A DNA stretch of 64,000 bases. It comes from Alphaproteobacteria bacterium (GTDB lineage Bacteria > Pseudomonadota > Alphaproteobacteria > Paracaedibacterales > CAIULA01). The notes below the pieces were generated by a model, which worked only from the letters and a program-made list of their open reading frames with translations, was not told the origin of the DNA and made no database searches. The stretch spans positions 56,484-120,483 of the forward strand of contig JAIEPD010000001.1 of assembly GCA_019749935.1 (NCBI GenBank). Reading direction: 5' to 3'. Below, piece by piece: positions 38,714 to 49,355 of this stretch. A program made the position numbers and the translations under genes. Positions within the stretch are counted from its first letter, which is position 1. Each line of letters starts with the position of its first letter.

Positions 38714-39421
38714 TTGAGGTTATTTATGAAAAAGATTTTATTACCTTTACTAGCGATGACTGCTATGTCCACAGCAGACGCAACTCCTTTTAATGGATTC
38801 TATCTGGGCGCACAAGCGGGTATTGCAAAGCGCATTACAACAACCTCGCTTTCTAACCAAACCTTAACAGTAAATAATTCAACAATAACAGAAGTTGATT
38901 ATAATAAGAAAAATAGATCAACTGGATTTGTGTATGGTTTAATGGGTGGTTATGGCCGTAATTTGAGTGGACTGTACGTTGGTGGTGAATTGGGCGTTAA
39001 CTTTAGCCAAAACAACAAAACTCAAACACAATCAGTTTTGGGAACCAATGGCTCTACCTATTCAGTTAAAACACAATACAAGCATGGTCCTGCTTTAGTT
39101 TTTGCTCCTCGTGTTGGTGCAGTTTTTGCTAATTCTTACTTAGCATATGCTCGTCTTGGTCTTTCCGTCAGTCGTGACCAAATTCAAAACTATGACGTTA
39201 CAACAGGGAATAACTTTAGTTCCTCCAAAAAAACTAAGCTTACTTTTGTTCCTGGTGTAGGTGTTGAAAAGGATTTTGGAAATCACATGCTGCTTCGTTT
39301 AGAGTATAATTATAATACAGGGTCACAATTATCTGCAGACTCAACAGGTGTTTACCAGGCTAAGCAGAACATGAAATATAGCGCTCATGCTCTAAAGCTT
39401 GGTGTTGCTTGGCAGTTCTAG
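38714..39421 (+). CDS. Outer membrane beta-barrel protein (Omp25/OmpA-like porin family)
   Basis: Signal peptide; FNGFYLGAQAGIAKR; YNYNTGSQLS...HALKLGVAWQF C-terminal aromatic. Confidence 0.88.
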   Translation: MRLFMKKILLPLLAMTAMSTADATPFNGFYLGAQAGIAKRITTTSLSNQTLTVNNSTITEVDYNKKNRSTGFVYGLMGGYGRNLSGLYVGGELGVNFSQNNKTQTQSVLGTNGSTYSVKTQYKHGPALVFAPRVGAVFANSYLAYARLGLSVSRDQIQNYDVTTGNNFSSSKKTKLTFVPGVGVEKDFGNHMLLRLEYNYNTGSQLSADSTGVYQAKQNMKYSAHALKLGVAWQF

Positions 39422-39449
39422 CTTAAGCATTAAGCTTGTAAAAAAACAC

Positions 39450-39503
39450 AACCCGATCTCTTCATTGTTTTTAAATAAGGCATAGAAGAGGTTGGGTTTT
39501 TTT
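39450..39503. terminator. Bidirectional terminator between convergent genes
   Basis: AACCCGATCTCTTC ... GAAGAGGTTGGGTTTTTTT inverted repeat. Confidence 0.8.
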
Positions 39504-39525
39504 ATAACTAATAAGATGAAAGGGT

Positions 39526-40251
39526 TTAGCTTAAATACTGCCCGCCATTGATATTCAATGTTTCGCCTGTTATAAATCCTGCTTCTTCGGCCGCTAAAAA
39601 CAAAACACACTTTGCGATCTCATCAACTTGACCTAAACGACCAACTGGAATTTGAGAAATAATTTTTTCTAGAATCGGTTCCGACACTGCACGGACCATT
39701 TCTGTGTCTGTGTACCCAGGTGCGATGACATTAACTGTAATTCCCTTGCTCGCAGTTTCTAAGGCCAGTGCTTTGGCAAAACCGATAATGCCTGCTTTTG
39801 CCGCACAATAATTAACCTGACCAGCTTGACCTTTAAGTGCGTTTATGGACGATAAAAAAATAATCCTACCAAAACCGTTTTCCCTCATGGGAATTACAAC
39901 AGGCTGAGCCATATTAAAACAAGATGTGAGGTTTGTTGTAATAACTTCTTGCCACATTTGAGGAGACATTTTATGAAAGAAACTATCCCTTGTTATACCT
40001 GCATTATGAACAAGGACATCAATAGCTCCATAGCTTTCTTTGAGTTGTAAGCAGGCTTTCTGACATTCTTCATAACTTCCTACATCAAAAGCGCTCACTT
40101 CAACAGCATGCTGCTTTGCAAATTCTTTGGCAGCTTCATGATTTTTGTGATAATTGGCAATAACTTTATAACCTTTGTTTTTTAAGGCTAAAGTGATGCT
40201 CGCGCCAATTCCGCGTGTTCCTCCAGTAACAAGTGCTATCCGAGTTTTCAT
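39526..40251 (-). CDS. Acetoacetyl-CoA reductase / 3-oxoacyl-ACP reductase (SDR)
   Basis: ALVTGGTRGIGASITLAL; HNAGITRDSFFHKM; SSINALKGQAGQVNYCAAKAGIIGF; PGYTDTEMV; phbB/fabG-type. Confidence 0.92.
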   Translation of the reverse strand: MKTRIALVTGGTRGIGASITLALKNKGYKVIANYHKNHEAAKEFAKQHAVEVSAFDVGSYEECQKACLQLKESYGAIDVLVHNAGITRDSFFHKMSPQMWQEVITTNLTSCFNMAQPVVIPMRENGFGRIIFLSSINALKGQAGQVNYCAAKAGIIGFAKALALETASKGITVNVIAPGYTDTEMVRAVSEPILEKIISQIPVGRLGQVDEIAKCVLFLAAEEAGFITGETLNINGGQYLS

Positions 40252-40301
40252 AAAAAAACCTTATAAATGGGAATTCCACCTATAAGGCTAGCAAAGAATT
40301 T

Positions 40302-41414
40302 TTATATAGCCAAGCGTTCTGCTTCGATTTCTTGTGCTTTTTTTTCGATCATCTCTACAAGATGGTCAACAATATTATCATCTTGTAATCGATGATGGGG
40401 AATACCGGCCACATAGACCTGATGGGTCCCATTACCGCCGCCTGTAAAACCAATATCTGTGGACTTAGCCTCACCTGGACCATTCACAACACAACCGATT
40501 ACTGAAACGGTCATAGGTGTTGTAATATGAGAAATCCGTTCTTCTAGAAACTCGACAGTTTTAATAACGTTGAATTGTTGACGCGCACAAGATGGGCACG
40601 AAATAACATTAACGCCCCTATGACGGAGCCCCAAAGATTTTAAAATATCAAAACCAACTTTGATTTCCTCTTCAGGCTCTGCTGAAAGGGAGACACGAAT
40701 CGTATCACCAATACCATCCATTAACAACATTCCCATACCAACAGAAGACTTAACAGTGCCAGTTCTAAGGCCTCCTGCTTCTGTAATTCCAAGATGAAGA
40801 GGATAATCGCAAGCTCGAGCAAGACCACGATAGGCAGCAACAGCTAACATCACGTCCGAGGCTTTAACGCTTATTTTAAAATTAAAGAAATCATTATCTT
40901 CTAAAATCTTTGCATGGCTTAATGCGCTTTCAACCATCGCTTCGGGGCAGGGCTCACCGTATTTTTCTTGTAAATATTTCTCAAGACTTCCTGCATTGAC
41001 TCCAATTCGCATAGAACAATTGTAATCTCTTGCTGCCTGAATGACTTCTTTCACACGCTCTGAAGAACCAATATTGCCTGGGTTAATACGAAGACAAGCA
41101 GCACCGGCTTTTGCGGCTTCAATCGCTCGCTTATAATGAAAATGAATATCCGCAACAATAGGGACTTTAACTTGGGGAATAATTTTAGCAAGAGCCTCTG
41201 TTGAGGCTTCATCGGGGCAAGAAACTCTGACAATATCTGCTCCAACACCCTCAAGTCGTTTAATCTGAGCGACGGTTGCATCTACATCTGAAGTGAGAGT
41301 GTTCGTCATCGACTGGACCGCAATAGGCGCATCTCCACCTACAGCAACTGAACCCACATAAATCTTGCGTGAGGTTCGTCTTTTTATTTGCCTATGCGCT
41401 CGCGCGTGATCCAT
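40302..41414 (-). CDS. ispG: (E)-4-hydroxy-3-methylbut-2-enyl-diphosphate synthase
   Basis: [22 protein letters not shown]-type start; [35 protein letters not shown]. Confidence 0.97.
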   Translation of the reverse strand: MDHARAHRQIKRRTSRKIYVGSVAVGGDAPIAVQSMTNTLTSDVDATVAQIKRLEGVGADIVRVSCPDEASTEALAKIIPQVKVPIVADIHFHYKRAIEAAKAGAACLRINPGNIGSSERVKEVIQAARDYNCSMRIGVNAGSLEKYLQEKYGEPCPEAMVESALSHAKILEDNDFFNFKISVKASDVMLAVAAYRGLARACDYPLHLGITEAGGLRTGTVKSSVGMGMLLMDGIGDTIRVSLSAEPEEEIKVGFDILKSLGLRHRGVNVISCPSCARQQFNVIKTVEFLEERISHITTPMTVSVIGCVVNGPGEAKSTDIGFTGGGNGTHQVYVAGIPHHRLQDDNIVDHLVEMIEKKAQEIEAERLAI

Positions 41415-41553
41415 TTAGTCATTACCCAAATTTTTAATTAAGAGATATATTAATGATGGAAAAAGTCAAGAAGAATAAACTTGCTTGTTGCGTAAAGATA
41501 AAATTATTTGTTTAATAGGAAAGATTCTAATGATAAAAAAGGTGTTTATTTAG

Positions 41554-42558
41554 GTGCCTACCCATTCCATACAAAAAAACGCTGATCTTACAGCAGAGAT
41601 TGGTCAAACATTAGAAAAGAAACCTGAGCTTTCCACCAAAGTAGGGCACCTTTTAAAATCAACGCGCGAAGCGAAGAAAATAAGCATCGAAGATGCATGC
41701 AAAACCTTAAAAATTAGAAAATTCTTTTTAGAAAATATTGAAAAGGGTGATTTCGAAAAACTGCCTGGAACAGTTTATACATTGGGGTTTATAAAATCTT
41801 ATAGTGTGTATCTGGGAGTGGATTTTGAAGAATTATCTGATGAACTTACAAAATTAACAACATCATTAGAAAAAGATGTAGCTCTTTCAACATATTCTCT
41901 TCCGCAGCCAAAAAATCTATTGACTAAAAAAGCTTTATGGGGATCTGTTTTTTTAACAACGGCTTGCATTGCAGCGTATTTTACATACTATGCAAACCGA
42001 AGTGAAACTTCTATCAAGGCTGAACTAACGGAAAAATCAGTTGAACCCATTCGTGAAAAAATTGAAATGTCTAAGCAGATACCGGTTGAGAAAAGTTTGG
42101 CAGTAGGCGCTGATCGTCTAGCAGTCCCAAATAGTGAAGTGATTACCATATCGGCAAATAAAGAAACATGGATTAGAATTGTTGATGCCAACAATCAATT
42201 AATTGTAGCACGTTTACTGCGCCCTCAAGGTTTTTATCGCTTGAACGCCGAAGATGGTTTTCGTCTAACAACAGCTGAAGCAGGTGCGATTGATATCTAT
42301 CTAGGGGATGAAAAATTAAACATCCCTTCTTTAAAAGGGAATGACTTGTTAGAAAATATTCCCATAGATGGAAAAAACTTGAAACAATATTCAATAAAAC
42401 CTGTCGTTGTTCCACAAGAAACTTCCCCTCAATCTGAGATATTTGCGCAGAATGAGATACTTCCTCAAGGACAAAAAGAAACGCTTCCTCAGGAACGAAA
42501 AACAGTGGATGACTATTTTAAGACCCAAAAGGAAACAGCGGCTCCTAAAAATGAATAA
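41554..42558 (+). CDS. RodZ-like helix-turn-helix membrane protein (HTH_25 + DUF4115)
   Basis: VGHLLKSTREAKKISIEDACKTLKIRKFFLENIEKGDFEKLPGTVYTLGFIKSYSVYLG; TM; KETWIRIVDANNQLIVARLL DUF4115-like. Confidence 0.88.
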   Translation: MPTHSIQKNADLTAEIGQTLEKKPELSTKVGHLLKSTREAKKISIEDACKTLKIRKFFLENIEKGDFEKLPGTVYTLGFIKSYSVYLGVDFEELSDELTKLTTSLEKDVALSTYSLPQPKNLLTKKALWGSVFLTTACIAAYFTYYANRSETSIKAELTEKSVEPIREKIEMSKQIPVEKSLAVGADRLAVPNSEVITISANKETWIRIVDANNQLIVARLLRPQGFYRLNAEDGFRLTTAEAGAIDIYLGDEKLNIPSLKGNDLLENIPIDGKNLKQYSIKPVVVPQETSPQSEIFAQNEILPQGQKETLPQERKTVDDYFKTQKETAAPKNE

Positions 42559-43942
42559 CTTTTCCAAAAGCATCCAATACAGATTCATGCATCATCTCTG
42601 ATAAGGTTGGATGCGGGAAAATTGTGTGCATTAGTTCTTGCTCTGTTGTTTCAAGAGTTTTGGCAATTGTAAATCCTTGTATAAGTTCAGTAACTTCAGC
42701 GCCTATCATATGCGCTCCTAAAAGCTCGCCTGTTTTAGCATCGAAGATAGTTTTAACAAGGCCTTCAGTATCACCAAGCGCTAATGCTTTGCCATTACCG
42801 CGGAAAGGAAATCTTCCAACTTTAACGTCGTGTCCAGCAGCCTTTGCTTTTGTTTCAGTAAGTCCAACACTGGCAATCTGCGGAAGGCTGTAAGTACAGC
42901 CTGGAATGCGCTCTTTTTTAAGAGGGTGAACGTTTTTTTGTCCTGCAATTTTTTCAACGCAGATAATGCCCTCGTGTGAAGCTTTGTGGGCTAGCCACGG
43001 CGCACCAGTAACATCTCCAATAGCGTAAATACCAGGTTCATCAGTTACACACCATTCGTTTGTTACAATTTGACCACGGTCAATTTTAACTTTCGTTTTC
43101 TCAAGGCCCAAATTTTCTGTATTGCCAACAATACCAATAGCGATTATGACTGCGTCTACATTAAGGGTATGCGCTTTTTTATCACTTCCTTCTATCGTAG
43201 CGGTCACATTCTTGTCAGTTGCCTTGATATCTTTAACCGTTGAGGATAGGTGAAAAATCATGCCTTGTTTTGTAAAAGTTTTAAGAGCTAGATTTGAAAT
43301 CTCTTCATCTTCTTGCGGCAAAATACGATTTTGCATTTCAATGACTGTAACATCAGCCCCTAATGTTTTATAAAAGCTTGCAAATTCAATCCCAATCGCA
43401 CCCGATCCAATAATAAGGAGTGATTTTGGCATAAAAGCTGGGGTCATGGCTTGCTTTGCAGTCCAAACACGTGTTGTATCGCTTGGCATATTTGGCAAAA
43501 GACGTGCTCTTGCTCCTGTTGCTACGATAATATGCTTTCCTGATAGAATTTCCTTTTTGCCATCTTTATCAGTCACGCTCACAGAGCCTGGTTTATCAAT
43601 AAAACCTTGTCCTTCAAAAACAGTAACTTTGTTCTTTTTTAAAAGTTGTTTTATCCCGCCCGCTAATTGAGAAGAAATTTTGCGTGAACGATCAACAATT
43701 TTATCAAGATTAATCTTTGATTCTTTAACCTCAATGCCGTAGTCACCGGCATGGTCAATCAGGTGCTTTATTTCTGCACTTCTTAAAAGGGCTTTGGTTG
43801 GAATGCATCCCCAGTTTAGGCAAATCCCACCAAGATGTTCACGTTCAACGACAGCTGTTTTTAAACCTAATTGACTGGCTCTAATCGCTGCAACATAACC
43901 GCCTGGACCGCCACCAATGACGATGACATCAAACTGACTCAT
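42545..43942 (-). CDS. lpdA: Dihydrolipoyl dehydrogenase (start 43942 preferred over 44080)
   Basis: MSQFDVIVIGGGPGGYVAAIRASQLGLKTAVVEREHLGGICLNWGCIPTKALL; C-terminal HPTLSEMMHE. Confidence 0.97.
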   Translation of the reverse strand: MSQFDVIVIGGGPGGYVAAIRASQLGLKTAVVEREHLGGICLNWGCIPTKALLRSAEIKHLIDHAGDYGIEVKESKINLDKIVDRSRKISSQLAGGIKQLLKKNKVTVFEGQGFIDKPGSVSVTDKDGKKEILSGKHIIVATGARARLLPNMPSDTTRVWTAKQAMTPAFMPKSLLIIGSGAIGIEFASFYKTLGADVTVIEMQNRILPQEDEEISNLALKTFTKQGMIFHLSSTVKDIKATDKNVTATIEGSDKKAHTLNVDAVIIAIGIVGNTENLGLEKTKVKIDRGQIVTNEWCVTDEPGIYAIGDVTGAPWLAHKASHEGIICVEKIAGQKNVHPLKKERIPGCTYSLPQIASVGLTETKAKAAGHDVKVGRFPFRGNGKALALGDTEGLVKTIFDAKTGELLGAHMIGAEVTELIQGFTIAKTLETTEQELMHTIFPHPTLSEMMHESVLDAFGKVIHF

Positions 43943-44096
43943 TCTTTTGACCTTAAAATTTATGTAATGTTGGTTACTACCATAAAATGGACGAGGTCGA
44001 ATTGCCAAATGAAAATTTGAAAATAATGATAACAACATTATTATCCAGAGTGATATTGTTATGCCAAAACCTTTAGACATTGTTAGAAAATAAAAC

Positions 44097-45530
44097 GTGC
44101 TTACAAAAAAAACGATCTTTTGGTTTCGCCAAGATTTAAGAATTTCAGATAACCCAGCGCTTTATGAGGCGGCAAAGCAAGGTGCTGTTATGCCCATTTA
44201 TATTCAAGATGAAAATGGAGCTGGCGATTTTAAAATGGGAGAAGCAAGTCTTTGGTGGCTTTATCATTCTCTGACTGACCTTAACAATAATCTAAATAAT
44301 AGGCTCAACGTTTATCAGGGAAATGCAAAAGAAATTCTGCTAAAGCTTGTCAAAGACAATGATATGGATGCCATTTATTGGAACAGATGTTATGAACCAT
44401 GGCGGATCAAAGACGACATGGATATTAAGTCATCTCTTAAAGCGCAGAATATCGATTGTAAAAGTTTTAACGGGTCTTTGCTTTTAGAGCCTTGGCAAGT
44501 TATAAAAAGTGACGGCAGCCCATACAAGGTTTTTACTGCTTTTTATCAAAAGGGATATATTGAGGATTCTAAGATTCGAAAGACTCTTCCAAAACCAGAA
44601 AAATTAGAGTTGATTAAAGACCAATCTAATAAAACGAATATTAACCAACTGGGCTTATTATCAAACAAAAACTGGCATAAAAAAATGGAACCCTATTGGG
44701 TAATTGGCGAGAAGGGTGCTCAAGAAAAATTAGAAATATTCTTAAATGAAGGATTATCTGACTATAAAGAGGGACGGAATTTTCCTAACAAAAGTAAGAC
44801 CTCAAGACTCTCTCCCCATCTTCATTTTGGTGAAATCTCTCCCAATCAAGCATGGTTTGATGTTGCCGCAAAAGGCCTGATCGGTAATCATTTGAGAGGC
44901 GATGTAGACTGCTTTTTAAAAGAACTCGTATGGCGCGAGTTTTCCTATAATCTGCTTTATCATTTCCCTGATTTATCACACAAAAATCTTCAAAGTAAAT
45001 TTGACACATTCCCTTGGCAGACTGACTCAGAACATCTAAAAGCCTGGCAAAGAGGTCAGACAGGGTATCCAATTGTCGATGCTGGCATGAGAGAGCTTTG
45101 GCAGACAGGTTATATGCATAATAGGGTGCGTATGATTGTAGGATCATTTTTGGTGAAAAACTTATTACTTCACTGGCATCATGGTGAAAAATGGTTTTGG
45201 GATTGTTTGGTTGATGCTGATCTTGCGAACAACAGTGCTAGCTGGCAATGGGTTGCAGGGTGCGGTGCAGATGCTGCGCCTTATTTTCGAATCTTTAACC
45301 CCATAACCCAGGGCGAGAAATTTGATCCGACAGGACACTACACAAGGCAGTTCGTTCCAGAACTTGTTAATATGCCAAATAAATACCTATTTAAGCCATG
45401 GCAAGCACCGGCTGACATCTTAAAAAGAGCAGGGGTGGTTTTGGGAGATAGTTACCCAAAACCAATCGTTAGTCTTGAGCTTTCGAGGCATAGAGCCTTA
45501 GAAGCTTTTGCTTCATTACCAAAAGCATAA
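44097..45530 (+). CDS. phrB: Deoxyribodipyrimidine photolyase (CPD photolyase)
   Basis: TIFWFRQDLRISDNPALYEA; SRLSPHLHFGEISP; GQTGYPIVDAGMRELWQTGYMHNRVRMIVGSFLVKNLLLHWHHGEKWFWDCLVDADLANNSASWQWVAGCGADAAPYFRIFNP. Confidence 0.97.
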   Translation: MLTKKTIFWFRQDLRISDNPALYEAAKQGAVMPIYIQDENGAGDFKMGEASLWWLYHSLTDLNNNLNNRLNVYQGNAKEILLKLVKDNDMDAIYWNRCYEPWRIKDDMDIKSSLKAQNIDCKSFNGSLLLEPWQVIKSDGSPYKVFTAFYQKGYIEDSKIRKTLPKPEKLELIKDQSNKTNINQLGLLSNKNWHKKMEPYWVIGEKGAQEKLEIFLNEGLSDYKEGRNFPNKSKTSRLSPHLHFGEISPNQAWFDVAAKGLIGNHLRGDVDCFLKELVWREFSYNLLYHFPDLSHKNLQSKFDTFPWQTDSEHLKAWQRGQTGYPIVDAGMRELWQTGYMHNRVRMIVGSFLVKNLLLHWHHGEKWFWDCLVDADLANNSASWQWVAGCGADAAPYFRIFNPITQGEKFDPTGHYTRQFVPELVNMPNKYLFKPWQAPADILKRAGVVLGDSYPKPIVSLELSRHRALEAFASLPKA

Positions 45531-45531
45531 A

Positions 45532-46536
45532 TCACTTATCGTTTAAGATTTTCATCAACTGTTGTATATCGCCTGGCAGGGGTGCTTCAAACTGCATAAG
45601 CGTTTTTGTAACAGGGTGTATAAATTGTAATTTGACAGCATGCAAAGCTTGTCTTTTAAAATCTAAAATTTCTTGAGGGCAAAGCTTACCAGATGGAGCA
45701 GTCTTTCGCCCATACAAAGGATCTCCCACAACCGGATGACCAATAAAATGGCTATGAACGCGGATTTGATGTGTTCTGCCGGTTTCTAACTTAAATTCCA
45801 ACCAGCTGATTTTGATTTCTTCTTTTGGACCAAAACCCCATAGCTTTTTCGTTGTGTAATGGGTGATTGATTTTTTACCACTGCTATCTTTTACGACAGC
45901 CATTTTTTGTCTATTTTTTGGATGTCTACCTATTTGGGTGGTTATGGTTCCTTGTAAGGGGTGAGGGTACCCCCAAACAAGCGCTGAGTATGTTCTGACA
46001 AGCTGTTTCCCGCCATTCTCTACTGAAAACTGGACAGCAAGCCCGTTGTGAGCTGCGTCGTTTTTCGCAACCACCATAAGGCCGCTTGTATCTTTATCAA
46101 GACGATGAACAATCCCAGGACGCTTCACATCTCCAATTCCTGAAAGAGTATCACCACAATGAGCTAAAAGCGCGTTGACTAAAGTCGAGTCATGATGCCC
46201 AGGTGCTGGATGAACCACCATTCCAGGCGCTTTGTTAATTACCAAAAGGTCACTGTCTTCATAAATGATATCAAGATCAATCACCTGCGCTTTTGGGATT
46301 GCTTCTTGAAGTGGAGGAGGGAGAAGCGTGTAAATTTCGCCCTCCACAACCTTATGACTAAGATCTTTAATTATTTTTCCATTACAAAGAACATTCCCAT
46401 CCTCTATCCAGCTTTGTACGCGATTCCTACTGATATCAGGAAATTGTGTGGCTAAATATTTATCAAGTCTTTGCTTTGAATTTTCAAAAGTAACTTCAGA
46501 GACTAAGGATTCATGGTTTCCAGGGGACATAATCAA
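45532..46536 (-). CDS. rluD: Pseudouridine synthase RluA/RluD family
   Basis: S4 domain (RLDKYLATQFPDISRNRVQSWIEDGNV); RPGIVHRLDKDTSGLMVVAK; LETGRTHQIRVHSHFIGHPVVGDPLYG. Confidence 0.94.
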   Translation of the reverse strand: MIMSPGNHESLVSEVTFENSKQRLDKYLATQFPDISRNRVQSWIEDGNVLCNGKIIKDLSHKVVEGEIYTLLPPPLQEAIPKAQVIDLDIIYEDSDLLVINKAPGMVVHPAPGHHDSTLVNALLAHCGDTLSGIGDVKRPGIVHRLDKDTSGLMVVAKNDAAHNGLAVQFSVENGGKQLVRTYSALVWGYPHPLQGTITTQIGRHPKNRQKMAVVKDSSGKKSITHYTTKKLWGFGPKEEIKISWLEFKLETGRTHQIRVHSHFIGHPVVGDPLYGRKTAPSGKLCPQEILDFKRQALHAVKLQFIHPVTKTLMQFEAPLPGDIQQLMKILNDK

Positions 46537-46867
46537 GAGTCGATTTCTGTTTTAAGTGTGGAGAAGGATAGAGATGTGAGTTTTTATCCGGACGATGCGC
46601 TAAAGGAGTTCCTGTTAAATTAGGCAAATGCTTTTTCATCCATGGATAAGAAAGATCCTCGGAAGGCGGTTCATCCGCTGTGTAATGGAGCCATCCGTGC
46701 CAAATGGCTGGAACCTTTGAAGCTTCTGGTTTTCCTTTATATAAAACCCATCGTTTGGGTTGTGCATATTTCTTTACACGTTTTGTTTGAAAATAACGAT
46801 TCCCAAACTCATCATTTCCAACAAGCTGCCCATTCCACCATGTATAAATGAAAGTTCCTAAATCCAT
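46511..46867 (-). CDS. NADH:ubiquinone oxidoreductase accessory subunit NDUFA12 family
   Basis: GTFIYTWWNGQLVGNDEFGNRYFQTK...RWVLYKGKPEASKVPAIWHGWLHYTADEPP. Confidence 0.94.
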   Translation of the reverse strand: MDLGTFIYTWWNGQLVGNDEFGNRYFQTKRVKKYAQPKRWVLYKGKPEASKVPAIWHGWLHYTADEPPSEDLSYPWMKKHLPNLTGTPLAHRPDKNSHLYPSPHLKQKSTLDYVPWKP

Positions 46868-46870
46868 AAG

Positions 46871-47791
46871 TTATTTTCTGTACATCTCTGCCAGATCTTT
46901 AAGCATGTCCATAGCTTCTCCACGCGGTCTTTGGAAACAATTTCGTCCAATAATAGATCCATAACCGCCGCCTGCTTGAATGGCTCTTGCATCATCTAAA
47001 ACGCTTTTCGTGTCTTTGCTTTCGCCGCCTGAGAAGATAACCATGCGCCTGCCTTTAAAGCAACAATCAACGACATGGCGAACTCTGTCAGCCATCGTGT
47101 CAATTTTAATACCGTGTTTTTGGTAATTTGCTTTTGCCTCTGGGATTTCGAGATGAGCAGAAGGTAACTTTACTTTAATAATGTGTGCGCCTAATAAAGC
47201 TGCCATGTGTGCGCCATAGCTGATTACATCAATTGCTGTTTCGCCTTCTTTGGACATATTACCACGCGCATAAGACCAGATAATAACTGCAAGGCCGCAG
47301 GCTTTTGCTTCAAGAGAAAGCTCTCTAATTTCCTCAAACATATCTAAAGATGCATCAGATCCTGGATAAATTGTAAAACCAATAGCTGAGCAACCTAACC
47401 GCAAAGCATCCTGGACAGTTGCCGTAACGGCTTGATCTGGTGTGTTATTTTTTCCAAGCAAACAATTGCTACTATTCATTTTTAAAATAGTCGGTACAGC
47501 GCCTGCAAAGGTATCAGCGCCAGCCTCTAGCCAACCAAGAGGGGCAGCATAACCAGAAAGACCGGCATCAACTGCCATTTGATAATGAAAATGAGGGTGA
47601 AGGGCGTCTGGGTTGCTTGCAAAACTGCGATCAGGACCATGCTCAAACCCCTGATCAACGGCTAAAACCATTAATTTTCCACTGCCTGCTAATTTTCCGT
47701 GCATAAGGAATTTAGCTAAATTTGCTTTGCTGCCAGGATTATCGCTTTCGTAAAAGCCAAGGATTTTTTTAACACGTTGAGTGATGCGCAT
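46871..47791 (-). CDS. fbaB: Class I (DhnA-type) fructose-bisphosphate aldolase (track start 47851; MRITQ start at 47791 preferred)
   Basis: VLAVDQGFEHGPDRSFASNPDALHPHFHYQMAVDAGLSGYAAPLGWLEAG; GFTIYPGSD; IFSGGESKD; IIGRNCFQRPRGEAM. Confidence 0.93.
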   Translation of the reverse strand: MRITQRVKKILGFYESDNPGSKANLAKFLMHGKLAGSGKLMVLAVDQGFEHGPDRSFASNPDALHPHFHYQMAVDAGLSGYAAPLGWLEAGADTFAGAVPTILKMNSSNCLLGKNNTPDQAVTATVQDALRLGCSAIGFTIYPGSDASLDMFEEIRELSLEAKACGLAVIIWSYARGNMSKEGETAIDVISYGAHMAALLGAHIIKVKLPSAHLEIPEAKANYQKHGIKIDTMADRVRHVVDCCFKGRRMVIFSGGESKDTKSVLDDARAIQAGGGYGSIIGRNCFQRPRGEAMDMLKDLAEMYRK

Positions 47792-47885
47792 GTGACTAAA
47801 TCTTAAGAATTGATATGGAACCATAATAAAAAAGTGTTGGATAATTAACAATGGTTATTTCTTATCAAGACACTCCTGTCAAATT

Positions 47886-49352
47886 TTGCTAAGATTTTTG
47901 CAAATTAGGAACAAGGACATGAGTTCTATGAATTTAAAGCGTTGTCTTGAAAATCTGCCCATCAAAGCTGACTGGGTAGCTATTAGGGAAATCAGGGAAG
48001 AAATTACATCGCGTAGCGCACGTAATGGGCGTTCTGATCAAAATGATGTCAGCATTGATCATGGCTACATGGTTGAAGTACTCATAGATGGTCAGTTTGC
48101 TTATTCCTCTACGAATACTCATTCAGAAGAAGCTATCCAAAATGCCGCTAAAAAAGCAGAAGAGTTGGCAAAAAAGACAAGCATTAATAAACTTTACCCC
48201 TTTACGCCGTCTGTTAGACCAAAGGCAGATGGGAATTATGTTTTTTCATCAAAAACCACTCCTGACACCATGCCAATTGCCGATTTTGTGGATATCCTTA
48301 TTCAAACAACGAATACTTTAAAAGTCTCTGATAAGATTGTGAACGCGGTTGCTCATGCAATGGTTATTGATCGAGACAGTTATATGGTCAGTAGTAATGG
48401 AAGTGATGTATACCAACAGACCTTAATGACTCAACTCACTCTTTCAGCAACTGCGGGTGAGGGAAATGAAACACAGACACGAACCAATGGTGCGCCTTTT
48501 ACGCAACAAGGCTTAGAATTATTGGATAAAGAAATTCTTCTGGAAACTGCTAACAAAGTTGGCAAAGAAGCTTTAGAGCTCTTAACAGCTGAAGAGTGTC
48601 CGAATGGTACTTTTGATCTCGTTTTGGCGCCTGATCAACTTTATTTGCAAGTCCATGAATCGATAGGGCATCCCCTTGAACTTGATCGAATTTTAGGAGA
48701 TGAGCGGAATTACGCCGGTTGGAGCTTTGTAAAGCCAAGCGATTTTGGTACTCTTCAATATGGCTCTTCGCTTTTAAATGTAACATTTGATCCTTTCGTA
48801 GAGAGAGAGGCAGCTAGCTATGCTTTTGATGATGTTGGCAATAAAGCAACGCGTGAATATCTCATTAAAGATGGTGTTTTAATGCGAGGTCTTGGCAGCC
48901 TTGAAAGTCAAGAAAGATTAAAGCTGCCAGGTGTTGCAAATGCTAGAATTTCCTCGTGGAATAGACCTCCAATTGATCGGATGGCAAATATTAATATTGA
49001 ACCTGGCGACTCTTCTTTTGAAGAAATGATATCCCGCATAGAAAATGGCATTTATATGCAAACCAACCGATCATGGTCTATTGATGATTACCGAAATAAA
49101 TTTCAATTTGGCTGTGAATATGCGCGTCGTATCCAAAATGGCCGCCTTGGCGCTGTTTTAAAAAATCCAAACTACCGAGGGATTTCCATTCCTTTTTGGA
49201 AGAGCTTGCGTGCAGTTGGCAACAAAGAATCATATAAAATTTCAGGTAGTCCATATTGCGGAAAAGGAGAGCCAAATCAAGTGATTCGTGTGGGGCATGC
49301 TGTTCCAACTTGTTGGTTTGAAAAAATAGATGTTTTTGGAGGAGCTGGTTAA
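47886..49352 (+). CDS. TldD-like metalloprotease subunit (TldD/PmbA family)
   Basis: HExxxH in QVHESIGHPLELDRILGDERNYAG; N-terminal DHGYMVEVLIDGQFAYSSTN. Confidence 0.92.
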   Translation: MLRFLQIRNKDMSSMNLKRCLENLPIKADWVAIREIREEITSRSARNGRSDQNDVSIDHGYMVEVLIDGQFAYSSTNTHSEEAIQNAAKKAEELAKKTSINKLYPFTPSVRPKADGNYVFSSKTTPDTMPIADFVDILIQTTNTLKVSDKIVNAVAHAMVIDRDSYMVSSNGSDVYQQTLMTQLTLSATAGEGNETQTRTNGAPFTQQGLELLDKEILLETANKVGKEALELLTAEECPNGTFDLVLAPDQLYLQVHESIGHPLELDRILGDERNYAGWSFVKPSDFGTLQYGSSLLNVTFDPFVEREAASYAFDDVGNKATREYLIKDGVLMRGLGSLESQERLKLPGVANARISSWNRPPIDRMANINIEPGDSSFEEMISRIENGIYMQTNRSWSIDDYRNKFQFGCEYARRIQNGRLGAVLKNPNYRGISIPFWKSLRAVGNKESYKISGSPYCGKGEPNQVIRVGHAVPTCWFEKIDVFGGAG

Positions 49353-49355
49353 GTT

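Noticed and set aside
42545-44080. N-terminal extension of LpdA (MSKGFGITISLWIIMLLSLFSNFHLAIRPRPFYGSNQHYINFKVKR)
   Set aside because: The conserved start MSQFDVIVIGGGPGG is at 43942; the extension lies in the divergent promoter region with phrB.
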